NCBI RefSeq assembly: GCF_004364315.1
Contig: NZ_SOBR01000002.1
Span: forward strand, 310,001-374,000
From: Chromohalobacter marismortui
GTDB taxonomy: Bacteria; Pseudomonadota; Gammaproteobacteria; Pseudomonadales; Halomonadaceae
Length of the DNA stretch: 64,000 bases
Reading direction: 5' to 3'
Position 1 is the first letter of the stretch, and the number at the start of each line of letters is the position of its first letter. A model generated the notes under the pieces. The model saw nothing but the letters and a program-made list of their open reading frames with translations, was not told the DNA's origin and made no database searches. A program made the position numbers and the translations under genes. Below, piece by piece: positions 45,559-54,894 of this stretch.

Positions 45559-46488
45559 ATGGCCCCGGATACGTCTATGTCTTCCCGTGATGCGCTACCG
45601 CCGCTGGCGTGCCTGCGTGCCTTCGAGGCCGCCGCACGGCATGCCAGTTTCACGCAAGCCGGCAATGAACTCAGCCTGACCCAGAGCGCCGTCAGCCGTC
45701 AGATCAAGCGGCTCGAGGACGATCTGGGTCGGCCGCTGTTCGAGCGTCATTACGAAGGCTTGCGCCTGACACCCGCCGGCGAACGCTACTTCGGCGTGGT
45801 GCAGCGCCTGTTGCGCGATCTGCGTGACGAAACCGCACGCCTGCGGCGTCGCGGGGACGACCGTCAGTTGACGTTGGCCTCCAGTCCCACCATCGCCGCG
45901 ATCTGGCTGGCGCGGCAGCTTCCCGACTTTCAGCGTGCGCATCCGCATATCGAGATCCGCATCCTGACGGTCGAGGACCCTCACCGCCTGGACCTCGCCG
46001 AGTTCGACCTCGGCATCTACTATCACGTCCCGCATGAAGTCGATCCGCCCGGCCTCGATGCCGAGGCGATCTTCTCCCACGAGGAGGTCGCCGCCGTGTG
46101 CAGCCCGGCCTACCTGGCCCGACACGGCGACATCCGCGATGCCGACGACCTGCTCGCGCGTCACACGCTGATGGTCGTCGAAGATCATTATCACGACTGG
46201 TTGACCTGGGAAGGTTGGTACCAGGCACAGGGGCTGCACTGGCATGCTCCGGAGCACAGCCTGCGCGCCAACAGCTTCCAATTGCTGATGAATGCCACCC
46301 TGGCGGGGCAAGGCGTGACGCTGGGCTGGACACGCCTGCTTGCTGCGGACCTGGCACAGCGCAACCTGGTGCAGGTGCTACCGCATACGCTACCCAGCCG
46401 GGGACGGCTGTCATTGCTCACCCCGCAACATCGCCACCTGACCGACCCCATGCGCGCATTCCGGGCCTGGGTACTGAACACGGCTTGA
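45559..46488 (+). CDS. LysR-family regulator (GcvA-like) after BCCT-hydrolase pair
   Basis: 309 residues. HTH region LPPLACLRAFEAAARHASFTQAGNELSLTQSAVSRQIKRLEDDLG (in parts) is of the GcvA type. The effector domain shows LTLASSPTIAAIWLARQLPDF, FDLGIYYHVPHEVDPPGL, HTLMVVEDHYHDWLTWEGWY and NATLAGQGVTLGWTRLL. It follows the hydrolase by 35 bases in the same direction, and probably regulates that operon. Start choice is between 45541, 45559 and 45577; GGGG lies about 8 bases before 45559. Confidence 0.88.
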   Translation: MAPDTSMSSRDALPPLACLRAFEAAARHASFTQAGNELSLTQSAVSRQIKRLEDDLGRPLFERHYEGLRLTPAGERYFGVVQRLLRDLRDETARLRRRGDDRQLTLASSPTIAAIWLARQLPDFQRAHPHIEIRILTVEDPHRLDLAEFDLGIYYHVPHEVDPPGLDAEAIFSHEEVAAVCSPAYLARHGDIRDADDLLARHTLMVVEDHYHDWLTWEGWYQAQGLHWHAPEHSLRANSFQLLMNATLAGQGVTLGWTRLLAADLAQRNLVQVLPHTLPSRGRLSLLTPQHRHLTDPMRAFRAWVLNTA

Positions 46489-46598
46489 GCAGCGCCGGCG
46501 CCCATACGCCCAAAGTGGCACGCCTGGCCCATATCCGGTAAGCTGCACGCCCGCTGCCCGCCTACTCTGGCCCACTTCGCAGCCACCGAGACGACTTC

Positions 46599-47954
46599 AT
46601 GAGCTTTACCTCCTTGGGGCTTTCCGCCCCTATTCTGGATGCCGTGGCCGAGCAAGGCTACGAGACGCCCTCACCGATTCAGGCCAAGGCGATCCCCGCC
46701 GTCCTCGACGGGCGCGACGTCATGGCCGCCGCGCAGACCGGCACCGGCAAGACCGCCGGTTTCACACTGCCGATCCTCCAGCGCCTGTCCACCGGCACGC
46801 GCGCGCCCGCCAAGCAGGTGCGCGCGCTGATTCTCACCCCGACCCGCGAGCTGGCCGCTCAGATCGGCGCCAATATCGAGGCATACGGCAAACACCTGCC
46901 GCTGCGTAGCGCGGTGGTCTTCGGCGGCGTGAAAATCAACCCGCAGATCGCCAAGCTACGTGGCGGGGTCGACATCCTGGTGGCGACGCCGGGTCGATTG
47001 CTGGATCTGTATGGCCAGAAGGCCGTCAGCTTCGATGCCTTGGAGGTGCTGGTGCTGGACGAAGCCGACCGCATGCTCGACATGGGCTTCATTCACGATA
47101 TCCGTCGGATCCTCAAGACCCTGCCCGCCAAGCGTCAGAACCTGATGTTCTCGGCGACTTTCTCGCAAGAGATCCGCACGCTCGCCAAGGGCATGGTCAA
47201 TGACCCGGTGGAAATCTCGGTCACACCGCGCAACACCACCGCCGAGACGGTCACGCAGTGGATCCATCCGGTGGACAAGACCCGCAAGCCGGCACTGCTC
47301 ACACACCTGATCCACGAGAATCAGTGGCAGCAAGTGCTGGTCTTCATGCGCACCAAGCACGGCGCCAACCGCCTGAGCCGCCAGCTCGAAGACGCCGGCA
47401 TCGAGGCGGCGGCGATTCACGGCAACAAGAGCCAGAATGCGCGCACCAAGGCCCTCGACGGCTTCAAGAGCGGCGAGATTCGTGTGCTGGTGGCCACCGA
47501 TATCGCCGCCCGCGGCCTCGACATCGACCAGCTCCCGCAGGTGGTCAACTTCGAGCTGCCCAATGTCGCCGAGGACTACGTCCACCGTATCGGGCGGACC
47601 GGGCGTGCAGGCGCCAGCGGCCACGCGGTATCACTGGTCAGCCCCGAGGAAGGCAAGGAGCTCGCGGGCATCGAACGCCTGATTCGCCAGACGCTGGAAC
47701 GCCAAACCATCGCCGGCTTCGAGCCCAGCGAGGCACTCGTCAGCGGCCAGGGCACCAGCCCTGCGCGCGGTGGCAACGGTGGGGGCCAGCGCAACGGTAA
47801 CGGTCGCGACAACGGCCAACGTCGCGGTGGCAACTCAGGCGGTCACGACGCACGCAACGGCAATGCCTCCCGCGACCGCAATGGCGGCGAGAATCGCCCG
47901 CGCCGCCGTCGCGGCGGTCGAGGTCGCGGTAACGGCACCCAAGGCGGGGCATAA
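46599..47954 (+). CDS. rhlE: DEAD-box RNA helicase RhlE
   Basis: 451 residues. Full DEAD-box motif set: Q motif [57 protein letters not shown], then domain 2 [25 protein letters not shown] and [12 protein letters not shown]. The arrangement matches RhlE, which remodels ribosome assembly intermediates and mRNA. The last about 65 residues are Gly/Arg/Asn-rich with repeated [14 protein letters not shown]-type units ending in a basic [10 protein letters not shown] patch, an RNA-binding and possibly phase-separating tail. Monocistronic, convergent with a GntR gene. Confidence 0.95.
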   Translation: MSFTSLGLSAPILDAVAEQGYETPSPIQAKAIPAVLDGRDVMAAAQTGTGKTAGFTLPILQRLSTGTRAPAKQVRALILTPTRELAAQIGANIEAYGKHLPLRSAVVFGGVKINPQIAKLRGGVDILVATPGRLLDLYGQKAVSFDALEVLVLDEADRMLDMGFIHDIRRILKTLPAKRQNLMFSATFSQEIRTLAKGMVNDPVEISVTPRNTTAETVTQWIHPVDKTRKPALLTHLIHENQWQQVLVFMRTKHGANRLSRQLEDAGIEAAAIHGNKSQNARTKALDGFKSGEIRVLVATDIAARGLDIDQLPQVVNFELPNVAEDYVHRIGRTGRAGASGHAVSLVSPEEGKELAGIERLIRQTLERQTIAGFEPSEALVSGQGTSPARGGNGGGQRNGNGRDNGQRRGGNSGGHDARNGNASRDRNGGENRPRRRRGGRGRGNGTQGGA

Positions 47955-47995
47955 GCCACGTCGCCCGTGAGTCGCGGCGATATCCCGTCAACGGC

Positions 47996-48679
47996 TCACG
48001 TGCCCTCATCGGGTGCCGATGACGCGCAACAACCGCGGGCAACGCTGTGAGACAGCCGGATGTGATCGTCCAGCAGCGCCCGTGCCGCCGCGATATCGCG
48101 GCTCAGCGCCAGTTCGACCAGCTCGCCATGTTGGCGATCAAGCGCCTTTCGCACCGCCGGATTGGGCGGCGCCAGACGCCGGTAGCGGTCGAACTGGTCG
48201 TGGAGTTGTTCGATGAAGCGCAGCAACCAATGGGAGCCGCACGAGGCGAGTAGCGCGCGGTGAAAGCGCAAGTGTGCCTGTTCCCACTCTTCCACCCGCT
48301 CAGGATGCTCGTCGGCACGCCGCAATCGATGGTGCGCCGCCAATACCTGTGATTCCCATTCCGAATCTCCCGCCTGAAACGCCTGCGTCAACGCCATGCA
48401 TTCAAGCTGGGCACGCAGTCCCGCGATGTCATCGAGCTCCTCGAGGTGCATCGCCGGCACCCGAAAGCCGCGCTGATTGACCTGCTCGAGCAGGCCGTAG
48501 GCCGCCAGCCGATTGAGCGCCTCGCGCAGCGGGCTGAGTCCGACTTGATAGTGATCCTTCAAGGCACTGATGGCGAGCTTCTCGCCCGCCACGAAACGCC
48601 CGCGAATCAGGTCCTGCTTGAGCGTCTCGAAGATCCGGCTCGAGGCCATGTCGCGACTAGCGGATGGCGATGCGGTCAT
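47996..48679 (-). CDS. FCD-type GntR regulator, divergent from GGT-like gene
   Basis: 227 residues. N-terminal HTH (SSRIFETLKQDLIRGRFVAGEKLAISALKDHYQVGLSPLREALNRLAAYGLLEQVNQRGFRVP in parts) and FCD helices (IAGLRAQLECMALTQAF, EQAHLRFHRALLASCGSHWLLRFIEQLHDQFDRYR split). The FCD domain normally binds an organic acid. It is divergent from the gamma-glutamyltransferase gene with 201 bases between, so it probably controls the cluster 48.9-55.7 kb. The cysteine-bearing C-terminus (GCCASS) is unusual but not interpretable. Confidence 0.9.
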   Translation of the reverse strand: MTASPSASRDMASSRIFETLKQDLIRGRFVAGEKLAISALKDHYQVGLSPLREALNRLAAYGLLEQVNQRGFRVPAMHLEELDDIAGLRAQLECMALTQAFQAGDSEWESQVLAAHHRLRRADEHPERVEEWEQAHLRFHRALLASCGSHWLLRFIEQLHDQFDRYRRLAPPNPAVRKALDRQHGELVELALSRDIAAARALLDDHIRLSHSVARGCCASSAPDEGT

Positions 48680-48824
48680 GGCGTGGTTCTCTTATCCAGT
48701 TCAAAGGTGATGGCCGGCGATGCGTATTGCCGACTCGGCAAGCAACGGATTGCCTCGGTGCAGGAGACACTTTGCCAAATCCCATATTGACGTTAATAAA
48801 ATCGCGCGCCATAGTCATCTCAAC

Positions 48825-48836
48825 AAAATCGATTTT
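48825..48836. promoter_or_regulatory. AT palindrome between GntR and GGT genes (candidate operator)
   Basis: AAAATCGATTTT is a perfect 12-bp palindrome. Related AAAATCG at 48798 and AAAACGATTT at 48844-48853 flank it. The 48780-48870 stretch is AT-rich and contains TATAAC at 48853-48858 as a possible -10 for the GGT gene. Position between a divergent regulator and its presumed target is the only functional evidence. Confidence 0.5.
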
Positions 48837-48880
48837 TTTACTCAAAACGATTTATAACACAACAATCGATCGGAGACGGC

Positions 48881-50515
48881 ATGTTGACGCCCTTTTCCCC
48901 GGCAACGCCCTACCCCTCCCAGCGCAGCGCCACCTATGCCAAGCACGGCATGGTCGCCGTCTCGCAGCCCCAAGCCAGCCAGATCGGCCGTGACATCCTC
49001 GCCCAGGGCGGCAACGCAGTGGACGCCGCCATCGCCACCGCCGCAGCGTTGACCGTGGTCGAGCCCACCGGCTGCGGGATCGGCGGCGATGCCTTCGCAC
49101 TGGTGTGGATCGCCGATGACAATGGCGGTACGGGCAACCTCCACGGCCTCAATGCCAGCGGTACCGCCCCCGCCGCCTTGACCCCGGAGGCGGTCGCCGG
49201 GGCCGGCTTCGAGACCATGCCGCTGTATGGCTGGACGCCGGTCACCGTGCCCGGTATCCCCGCGGCCTGGGCCGAGCTGTCGCGGCGCTTCGGCAAGCTC
49301 GACTTCCAGACGCTGCTCGCCCCGGCGATCCGCCTGGCCCGCGAGGGCTTTCCAGTCTCGCCGGTGATCGCCAGCCTGTGGCAGCGCGCCGAGTCGACCT
49401 TCCGCGAGCACCTAACCGATGCCGCCACCGCCGGCTGGTTCGAGACCTTCACGCCGACCGGGCGCGCCCCGCGCGCCGGCGAGTGGCACCGCTGCGAGGA
49501 CCAGGCGCAGACCCTGGAAGCCATCGCCGAGACCCGCTCCGAGAGCTTCTACCGCGGCGAACTGGCCGCGCGCATCGATGCCTTCTCCCGGGCGACCGGC
49601 GGCTACCTGCGCGCCGCGGACCTCGCCGGCTACCAGCCGGAGTGGGTCGCGCCGATCGCCGCCGACTACCGCGGTCACAAGGTCTGGGAGATCCCGCCCA
49701 ACGGCCAGGGGCTGGTCGCGCTGATGGCGCTGCGCATCCTCGAGGGCTTCGAGGTCGACAGCCGCGACGATCCCGAAGTGCTGCACCGCCAGCTCGAGGC
49801 GATGAAGCTGGCGTTCAGCGACGGCCAGGCCCATATCACCCAACCCGAACACATGCCCCATAGCGTCGAGGCGCTGCTCGGCGACGCCTACACCCGCGAG
49901 CGCCGCGCGCTGATCGGCGAGCGCGCACTCGAGCCGACCCCGGGCACCCCGCAGGCCGGCGGCACCGTCTACCTGGCCACCGCCGATGACGATGGCAACA
50001 TGGTGTCGTTCATCCAGAGCAACTACCACGGCTTCGGCGCCGGCGTAGTGGTACCGGGTACCGGCATCGCGATGCAGAATCGCGGCCACAACTTCAGCCT
50101 CGACCCGAGCCACGCCAACGTGCTCGCGCCGGGCAAGAAGACCTTCCACACCATCATTCCGGGCTTTCTGACCCGCGGCGATGGTACGCCGCTCGGGCCG
50201 TTCGGCGTGATGGGCGGCTTCATGCAGCCTCAGGGCCATGTCCAGGTGGTCATGAACCTGGTCGATTTCGGTCTCAACCCCCAGGCCGCGCTCGACGCAC
50301 CACGCTGGCAGTGGATGGGCGGCAAGCGCATCGGCATCGAGCACGGCTACCCGGCGCCGCTGGTGCGCGAGATGGCCGAGCGCGGTCATGACATGCACGT
50401 CGATCACGATCCGCGCGGCTTCGGCCGCGGTCAGGTGATCATCCGCGATCCCGAGAGCGGCATCTATTGCGGCGGCACCGAGCCGCGCACCGACGCCAGC
50501 ATCGCGGTGCTGTGA
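48881..50515 (+). CDS. Gamma-glutamyltransferase family protein (Ntn hydrolase)
   Basis: 544 residues. The N-terminal GGT half (MVAVSQPQASQIGRDILAQGGNAVDAAIATAAALTVVEP in pieces, GCGIGGDAFALVW) ends before the self-processing site; the expected nucleophile is Thr362 in AGGTVYLATADDDGNMVSFIQS, followed by NYHGFGAGVVVPGTGI and GGTEPRTDASIA. No signal peptide or lipobox, so it is probably cytoplasmic, like YwrD-type GGTs and unlike E. coli GGT. It may cleave a gamma-glutamyl or acyl-amide compound imported by a neighbouring transporter. CGGAGA precedes the ATG. Three bases separate its stop from the ChrA gene. Confidence 0.9.
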   Translation: MLTPFSPATPYPSQRSATYAKHGMVAVSQPQASQIGRDILAQGGNAVDAAIATAAALTVVEPTGCGIGGDAFALVWIADDNGGTGNLHGLNASGTAPAALTPEAVAGAGFETMPLYGWTPVTVPGIPAAWAELSRRFGKLDFQTLLAPAIRLAREGFPVSPVIASLWQRAESTFREHLTDAATAGWFETFTPTGRAPRAGEWHRCEDQAQTLEAIAETRSESFYRGELAARIDAFSRATGGYLRAADLAGYQPEWVAPIAADYRGHKVWEIPPNGQGLVALMALRILEGFEVDSRDDPEVLHRQLEAMKLAFSDGQAHITQPEHMPHSVEALLGDAYTRERRALIGERALEPTPGTPQAGGTVYLATADDDGNMVSFIQSNYHGFGAGVVVPGTGIAMQNRGHNFSLDPSHANVLAPGKKTFHTIIPGFLTRGDGTPLGPFGVMGGFMQPQGHVQVVMNLVDFGLNPQAALDAPRWQWMGGKRIGIEHGYPAPLVREMAERGHDMHVDHDPRGFGRGQVIIRDPESGIYCGGTEPRTDASIAVL

Positions 50516-50517
50516 TC

Positions 50518-51084
50518 ATGCTGCGTACTCAAGCCCAGCTATTCATGGCCTTCCTGCGCATCGGCCTGTTCGGTTTCGGCGGCGGCCCGTCGATGATCCC
50601 GCTGGTCCATCAGGAGGTCGTCAAGCGCCACGCCTGGATGGACGACGACGCATTCGCCGACGTGCTGGCGATCGGCAATACCCTGCCTGGGCCGATCGCC
50701 ACCAAGATGGCCGGTTACATCGGCTACCGGGTCGGCGGCATGCCGGGCGCGCTCAACGCCGTGGTCGCGGTGATCGTGCCGATCATCGTGGCGATGATCG
50801 CGCTGCTCAGCCTCTACGCCCGACACGGCGGCCAGCGCTGGGTACAGGGCATGGGCCAGGGCGTGGTGCCGGTGGTGATGGTGATGATGGCCAAGCTGAC
50901 CTGGGACTTCTTCGCCAAGTCGCGGGCCAGCCTCGGCTGGCTCGTGACGCTGACCATGGGCGCCGTCGCCGGTGGCTTGATCTACTGGCTCGACGTGCAT
51001 CCGGGGCTGGTGATCGGGGCGATCCTGCTGGCCGCGCTGCTCCGCCCCGAGCGACAGCAAACCACCGGCGAGACGAACAAATGA
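50518..51084 (+). CDS. ChrA family half-size permease, first of a pair
   Basis: 188 residues. The chromate-transporter signature FLRIGLFGFGGGPSMIPLVHQEVV occurs near the start (in two pieces here), with DDDAFADVLAIGNTLPGPIATKMAGYIGYRVGG after it; four to five hydrophobic helices follow. Short-chain ChrA proteins work as pairs of homologous halves. Known pairs export chromate, but here it is embedded behind a GGT-like gene and before a carboxylate transporter, so a different anion is possible. Its stop overlaps the second half by four bases. Confidence 0.9.
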   Translation: MLRTQAQLFMAFLRIGLFGFGGGPSMIPLVHQEVVKRHAWMDDDAFADVLAIGNTLPGPIATKMAGYIGYRVGGMPGALNAVVAVIVPIIVAMIALLSLYARHGGQRWVQGMGQGVVPVVMVMMAKLTWDFFAKSRASLGWLVTLTMGAVAGGLIYWLDVHPGLVIGAILLAALLRPERQQTTGETNK

Positions 51085-51611
51085 TCTATTGGCAGCTGTT
51101 CCTGGCCTTCTTCATTCCCAATATCGTCGGTTACGGCGGCGGCCCGGCGATCATCCCCTTGATCGAGAACGAGGTGGTCGGCCGCTATGGCTGGATGAGC
51201 TCCCAAGACTTCGCCGAGACCCTGGCGCTGGGCAACGCCCTGCCCAGCCCGATCGCTACCAAGATGGCCGGCTACATCGGCTACGACGTCGCCGGCGTGC
51301 CCGGCTCGCTGATCGCCACCTTCGCCACCGTCGCGCCCTCGCTATTACTGATGCTGGCCGCGCTGGGCACGCTGTATCGCTACCGCGACTCGATCAAGGT
51401 CAAGTCGATGAGCCAGTGGGTCCGCCCGGTGGTGATGACGCTGATGGCCTATCTGACGTGGCGCTTTCTCGCCGAAGGGCTGGACACCGCCGGCGCAGTG
51501 CACACCGCGATCATCGGCGGCGTGGCCGGCGTATTACTCCTGGCGACCCGGGTACACCCGGCGTTCGTGGTGTGTTTCGGGCTCGGCTACGGCGCGCTGC
51601 TGCTCGGGTAG
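51081..51611 (+). CDS. ChrA family half-size permease, second of a pair
   Basis: 176 residues with the same motif as its partner: FLAFFIPNIVGYGGGPAIIPLIENEVV and DFAETLALGNALPSPIATKMAGYIGYDVAG (each in pieces). The two halves share ALGN-LP-PIATKMAGYIGY almost exactly, indicating an old duplication. Predicted helices include LIATFATVAPSLLLMLAALGTLY and VVMTLMAYLTWRFLA. Coupled to the first half; 120 bases precede the next gene. Confidence 0.9.
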   Translation: MIYWQLFLAFFIPNIVGYGGGPAIIPLIENEVVGRYGWMSSQDFAETLALGNALPSPIATKMAGYIGYDVAGVPGSLIATFATVAPSLLLMLAALGTLYRYRDSIKVKSMSQWVRPVVMTLMAYLTWRFLAEGLDTAGAVHTAIIGGVAGVLLLATRVHPAFVVCFGLGYGALLLG

Positions 51612-51731
51612 CGAGCGCCATGACCTGCCCGTTCGCGGATTCGGCGATGTACCGCGCGAATCCAACAAGGCTCTGACGAGCCGGTAAGCAAGCAATGCAT
51701 GAATACGATGACCAACAAGGACAATATAGCC

Positions 51732-52742
51732 ATGTCATTTACTTCTCAGCAGAACAACACGCGGCTTCCAAAACGCCGTTCCTTCCGTTCCACACTGCTC
51801 ATCGCCGGGCTGATGCTGGGAACGACGCTCGGTGCCAGTACCACCGCGCTGGCCCAAGCCGAGGCCTATCCCAACAAACCGGTGGAATTCATCGTGCCGT
51901 GGTCACCGGGCGGTGGCAGCGACACCTTGATGCGCGTGATCTCCAATCATGTCGAACCCTATCTGGGCCAACCGATGCCGGTGATCAACATGCCCGGTGT
52001 CAGCGGCACCACGGGGCTCGAGGCACTGGCTGAGCGCGACCCCGACGGCTACACGGTGGGCCAGATCCACGAAGGCCTGCTGGTCGCCCACCATACCGGA
52101 TTGACCGACCTCAACTGGAACGACTTCACGCCGGTGGCCGCGATGACCGCCTCGCCGCAGTACCTGACGGTCAACGCCGACAGCCCCTGGCAGACCTTCG
52201 ACGAATTCGTCGACTATGCCCAGGACAACCCGGGCGAGATCCGTGTCGGCGTGACGCTTGGCGGGATTCCCCATGTCCACGCGGCGATGATGGAAGATGC
52301 CGCGAACCTGTCGTTCCGCTATGTCGGTTTCGAGGGCACCGGTGCTCGCATCCGTGCCCTCGTGGGCGGGCATATCGACGCGGCGATTGGGGATATCGCC
52401 TCGAGTGGCGAGTTCGTCAAGAATGGCGACCTGCGTTTCCTGGCGGTGGGCAGTACTGAGCGTCAGGAAGAGACGCCAGACGTGCCCACCTTCAAGGAAC
52501 TCGGTTACGACTCGCTCAGCCTCAACATCGTGCGCGGCCTGATCGCTCCCAAGGGTACGCCAGAGGATAAGGTCAAGGTACTCGCCGATGCCATGCAGGA
52601 ACTCTCCCGGGATGAGCAGTTCATCCAGGCGGTGCATAACGCCGGCGCCCAGGTGCATTTCGAAGGTCCTGATGCATTCGCTGACTACCTCGAGACCACC
52701 GACAAGACCATCGAACGGCTCTCCGGGAAGCTGGCCAAATGA
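51732..52742 (+). CDS. Tripartite tricarboxylate transporter substrate-binding protein TctC, second system
   Basis: 336 residues. Signal peptide with hydrophobic STLLIAGLMLGTTLGASTTALA, cleaved near ALAQA-EAYP. The Bug/TctC domain follows (YPNKPVEFIVPWSPGGGSDTLMR, NMPGVSGTTGLEALA, RVGVTLGGIPHVHAAMMED, YVGFEGTGARIRALVGGHIDAA in parts, DVPTFKELGYDSLSLNIVRG). AAGGA selects the ATG at 51732. It differs clearly from the TctC at 19084, implying another cargo. First gene of the second TTT set, with tctB overlapping by four bases. Confidence 0.93.
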   Translation: MSFTSQQNNTRLPKRRSFRSTLLIAGLMLGTTLGASTTALAQAEAYPNKPVEFIVPWSPGGGSDTLMRVISNHVEPYLGQPMPVINMPGVSGTTGLEALAERDPDGYTVGQIHEGLLVAHHTGLTDLNWNDFTPVAAMTASPQYLTVNADSPWQTFDEFVDYAQDNPGEIRVGVTLGGIPHVHAAMMEDAANLSFRYVGFEGTGARIRALVGGHIDAAIGDIASSGEFVKNGDLRFLAVGSTERQEETPDVPTFKELGYDSLSLNIVRGLIAPKGTPEDKVKVLADAMQELSRDEQFIQAVHNAGAQVHFEGPDAFADYLETTDKTIERLSGKLAK

Positions 52743-53284
52743 GCTCGCAGGCTCCCTCGCAGCAGACCCGGTCATCGGACCGGGTCGCCGACGCAGGCAC
52801 CCGGCGCGCCAACGCACTCGCCCATCTGCTGCTGAACGGCGTGCTGGTGGTGCTGTTCGGCGCGCTGTTCATCAAAGCCGGGGCGCTGCCCGCGTCGATG
52901 TGGGAACCGCTGGGGGCGGGGAGCTTTCCACGCCTGGTACTGGCCGTTCTGGTCGTGATCAACCTGGGCATCATGGCCCAGGAATGGCGACACTTCCGTG
53001 GGGCATCGAGTGCCGAGCCGGGGTTGGTCAGGCGCTGGCTGTGGCGCCACCGGCTGGCGTTCGGTGTCCTCGCGCTGTTCGCCCTGTACATCGTCGGCGT
53101 CCCGGCGCTGGGCTTTCGCCTGGCCTCGCTACTCTTCCTGACCCTGGCTCAACTCGCGCTCGGCGTACGCCGCCCACGCAGCCTGGCGATCGCCGCCGTC
53201 ATCGCCGTGACGTTCTCGTTCGGCCTCGACTGGCTGTTCCGGGATGTCTTCATCATCAGCCTTCCCCGCGGCCCCTTCGGCTGA
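52739..53284 (+). CDS. Tripartite tricarboxylate transporter small subunit TctB, second system
   Basis: 181 residues. After about 25 polar residues come four hydrophobic segments (LLLNGVLVVLFGALFIKAG, FPRLVLAVLVVINLGIMAQ, LAFGVLALFALYIVGVPALGF, LASLLFLTLAQLAL plus LAIAAVIAVTFSFGLDWLF). The GAGSFPRLVLAV pattern is common in TctB. Order here is C-B-A, unlike the C-A-B order of the tartrate system, so the two sets are not a local duplication. Confidence 0.88.
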   Translation: MSSQAPSQQTRSSDRVADAGTRRANALAHLLLNGVLVVLFGALFIKAGALPASMWEPLGAGSFPRLVLAVLVVINLGIMAQEWRHFRGASSAEPGLVRRWLWRHRLAFGVLALFALYIVGVPALGFRLASLLFLTLAQLALGVRRPRSLAIAAVIAVTFSFGLDWLFRDVFIISLPRGPFG

Positions 53285-53334
53285 ACATTGGCTGACACCA
53301 CGGCCTCGCGGCTGTCCTCGAGAGGAGACACAAC

Positions 53335-54837
53335 ATGACGGAAGCGCTGTTCGCCGGCATGGACCAGTTGTTCACGCTGCCGACCATGGCCACCATGCTG
53401 CTCGGCGTGGTCGCTGGCGTCATCGCCTCGGCGATTCCCGGCTTCACCATCACCATGGCCATCGTCTTGACCCTGCCGCTGACCTTCACCATGGACCCGC
53501 TGCAGGGCGTGGCAACCATGCTCGCGGTCTATGTCGGCGGCTATTCGGGCGGGCTGATCAGTGCGGCCCTGCTGGGCATCCCGGGCACGCCCTCGTCGGT
53601 GGCCACTACCTTCGATGCCTTCCCGATGGCGCGCAGCGGCCAGCCCGGTCGCGCCCTGGCGCTGGGTATCTGGGCATCGTTCTTCGGCGCCCTGGTCAGC
53701 GCCATCATCCTGATCATCGCCGCTCCACCACTGGCGATGATCGCCGTCAAACTGGGCGCATGGGAGTATTTCTCGCTGATCATCTTCGCCATGACGGTAG
53801 TCGCCAGCCTGGTCGGCAAGTCGATGCTCAAGGGACTGATGACCGGCATGCTGGGACTGTTCATCGCCACCGTCGGCGCCGATCCGATGATGGGCGTGGC
53901 ACGCTTCACCTTCGATTTCGATCTGCTTGCCAATGGCTTTCCCTTTTTGGTGGTACTGATCGGTATCTTCGCCGTCAGCCAGTTGCTTCAGGAGGTCGAG
54001 GACGCTGAACAGACCCAGCACGGCAAGCAGTTGATTCCTGCCAACGTCGCCTTCAAGCCATTGGATGCGCTGCGCGAAACGCTGACCTACCCGATCAACC
54101 TGATCCGTTCGTCGCTGGTCGGGGTGTTCATCGGCGCGGTCCCCGGCGCCGGGGGCAGCATCGCCAACCTGCTGGCCTACGATCAGGCCAAGCGTGCTTC
54201 CAAAACACCCGAGACGTTTGGCACCGGCACGCCCGAGGGGGTGATCGCCTCGGAATCCGGCAACTCGGCGACGTCCGGCGGCGGGCTGATCCCGATGATC
54301 GCATTGGGCATTCCGGGCAGCGCCGTCGACGCAGTCCTGATGGCCTCACTGATGGTGCATGGCATCGGCATCGGCCCGCGGCTGATCCTCGATCACGGCG
54401 ACCTGGTCTACGGCATGTTCATGGCCATGCTGCTGGCCGCATTCATGGTGCTGGTGGTGTGCCTGTTCAGCATGCGCCTGTTTCTGCGTGTCACCGACGT
54501 GCCACGCTCGGTGATCGTACCGGTGGTGCTGGTGTGTTGCGTGGTCGGCGCCTTCGCCCTCAACAATCGCATCACCGACATCTACCTGCTGCTCGGCGTG
54601 GGGATCTTCGGCTATATCCTCAGCAAGCTCGACTACCCGCTGGCGCCGCTGGTACTCGGGGTGATTCTCGGACCGATCGCCGAGACCAACCTGCGCCGCG
54701 CGCTGATGACCGACGAGGACTGGACGCTGTTCTTCACCCGGCCGATCTCGCTGACACTGTTGATCCTCGCCGCGGTGTCGGTCGCCTTTGCGATTCGTCA
54801 TCGGCTGCGCCAGCGCCGCAGCGAGCAGACCGCCTGA
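53335..54837 (+). CDS. Tripartite tricarboxylate transporter large subunit TctA, second system
   Basis: 500 residues with about eleven to twelve helices. Motifs: SAIPGFTITMAIVLTLPLTFTM, GGYSGGLISAALLGIPGTPSSVATTFDAFPMAR (split), VPGAGGSIANLLAYDQAKRASKTPETFG (split), and IALGIPGSAVDAVLMASLMVHG. AGGAGA lies eight bases before the ATG. With its TctC/TctB partners it imports an unknown organic acid; the neighbouring GGT-like enzyme suggests a gamma-glutamyl or acylated acid, as inference. Confidence 0.94.
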   Translation: MTEALFAGMDQLFTLPTMATMLLGVVAGVIASAIPGFTITMAIVLTLPLTFTMDPLQGVATMLAVYVGGYSGGLISAALLGIPGTPSSVATTFDAFPMARSGQPGRALALGIWASFFGALVSAIILIIAAPPLAMIAVKLGAWEYFSLIIFAMTVVASLVGKSMLKGLMTGMLGLFIATVGADPMMGVARFTFDFDLLANGFPFLVVLIGIFAVSQLLQEVEDAEQTQHGKQLIPANVAFKPLDALRETLTYPINLIRSSLVGVFIGAVPGAGGSIANLLAYDQAKRASKTPETFGTGTPEGVIASESGNSATSGGGLIPMIALGIPGSAVDAVLMASLMVHGIGIGPRLILDHGDLVYGMFMAMLLAAFMVLVVCLFSMRLFLRVTDVPRSVIVPVVLVCCVVGAFALNNRITDIYLLLGVGIFGYILSKLDYPLAPLVLGVILGPIAETNLRRALMTDEDWTLFFTRPISLTLLILAAVSVAFAIRHRLRQRRSEQTA

Positions 54838-54894
54838 TCCGGCCTCCTCGGGGGCCGCTTCGACACCTCATCGATGACAACAAGGAATTCGCCC

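Noticed and set aside
47955-47995. CGTGAG/CTCACG inverted repeat between rhlE and the GntR gene as a terminator
   Set aside because: The arms are only six bases with a loop above 20 and there is no T-run.
49412-50407. A 331-codon open frame opposite the GGT-like gene
   Set aside because: Antisense shadow with no domain or ribosome site; the plus-strand Ntn-hydrolase motifs are unambiguous.
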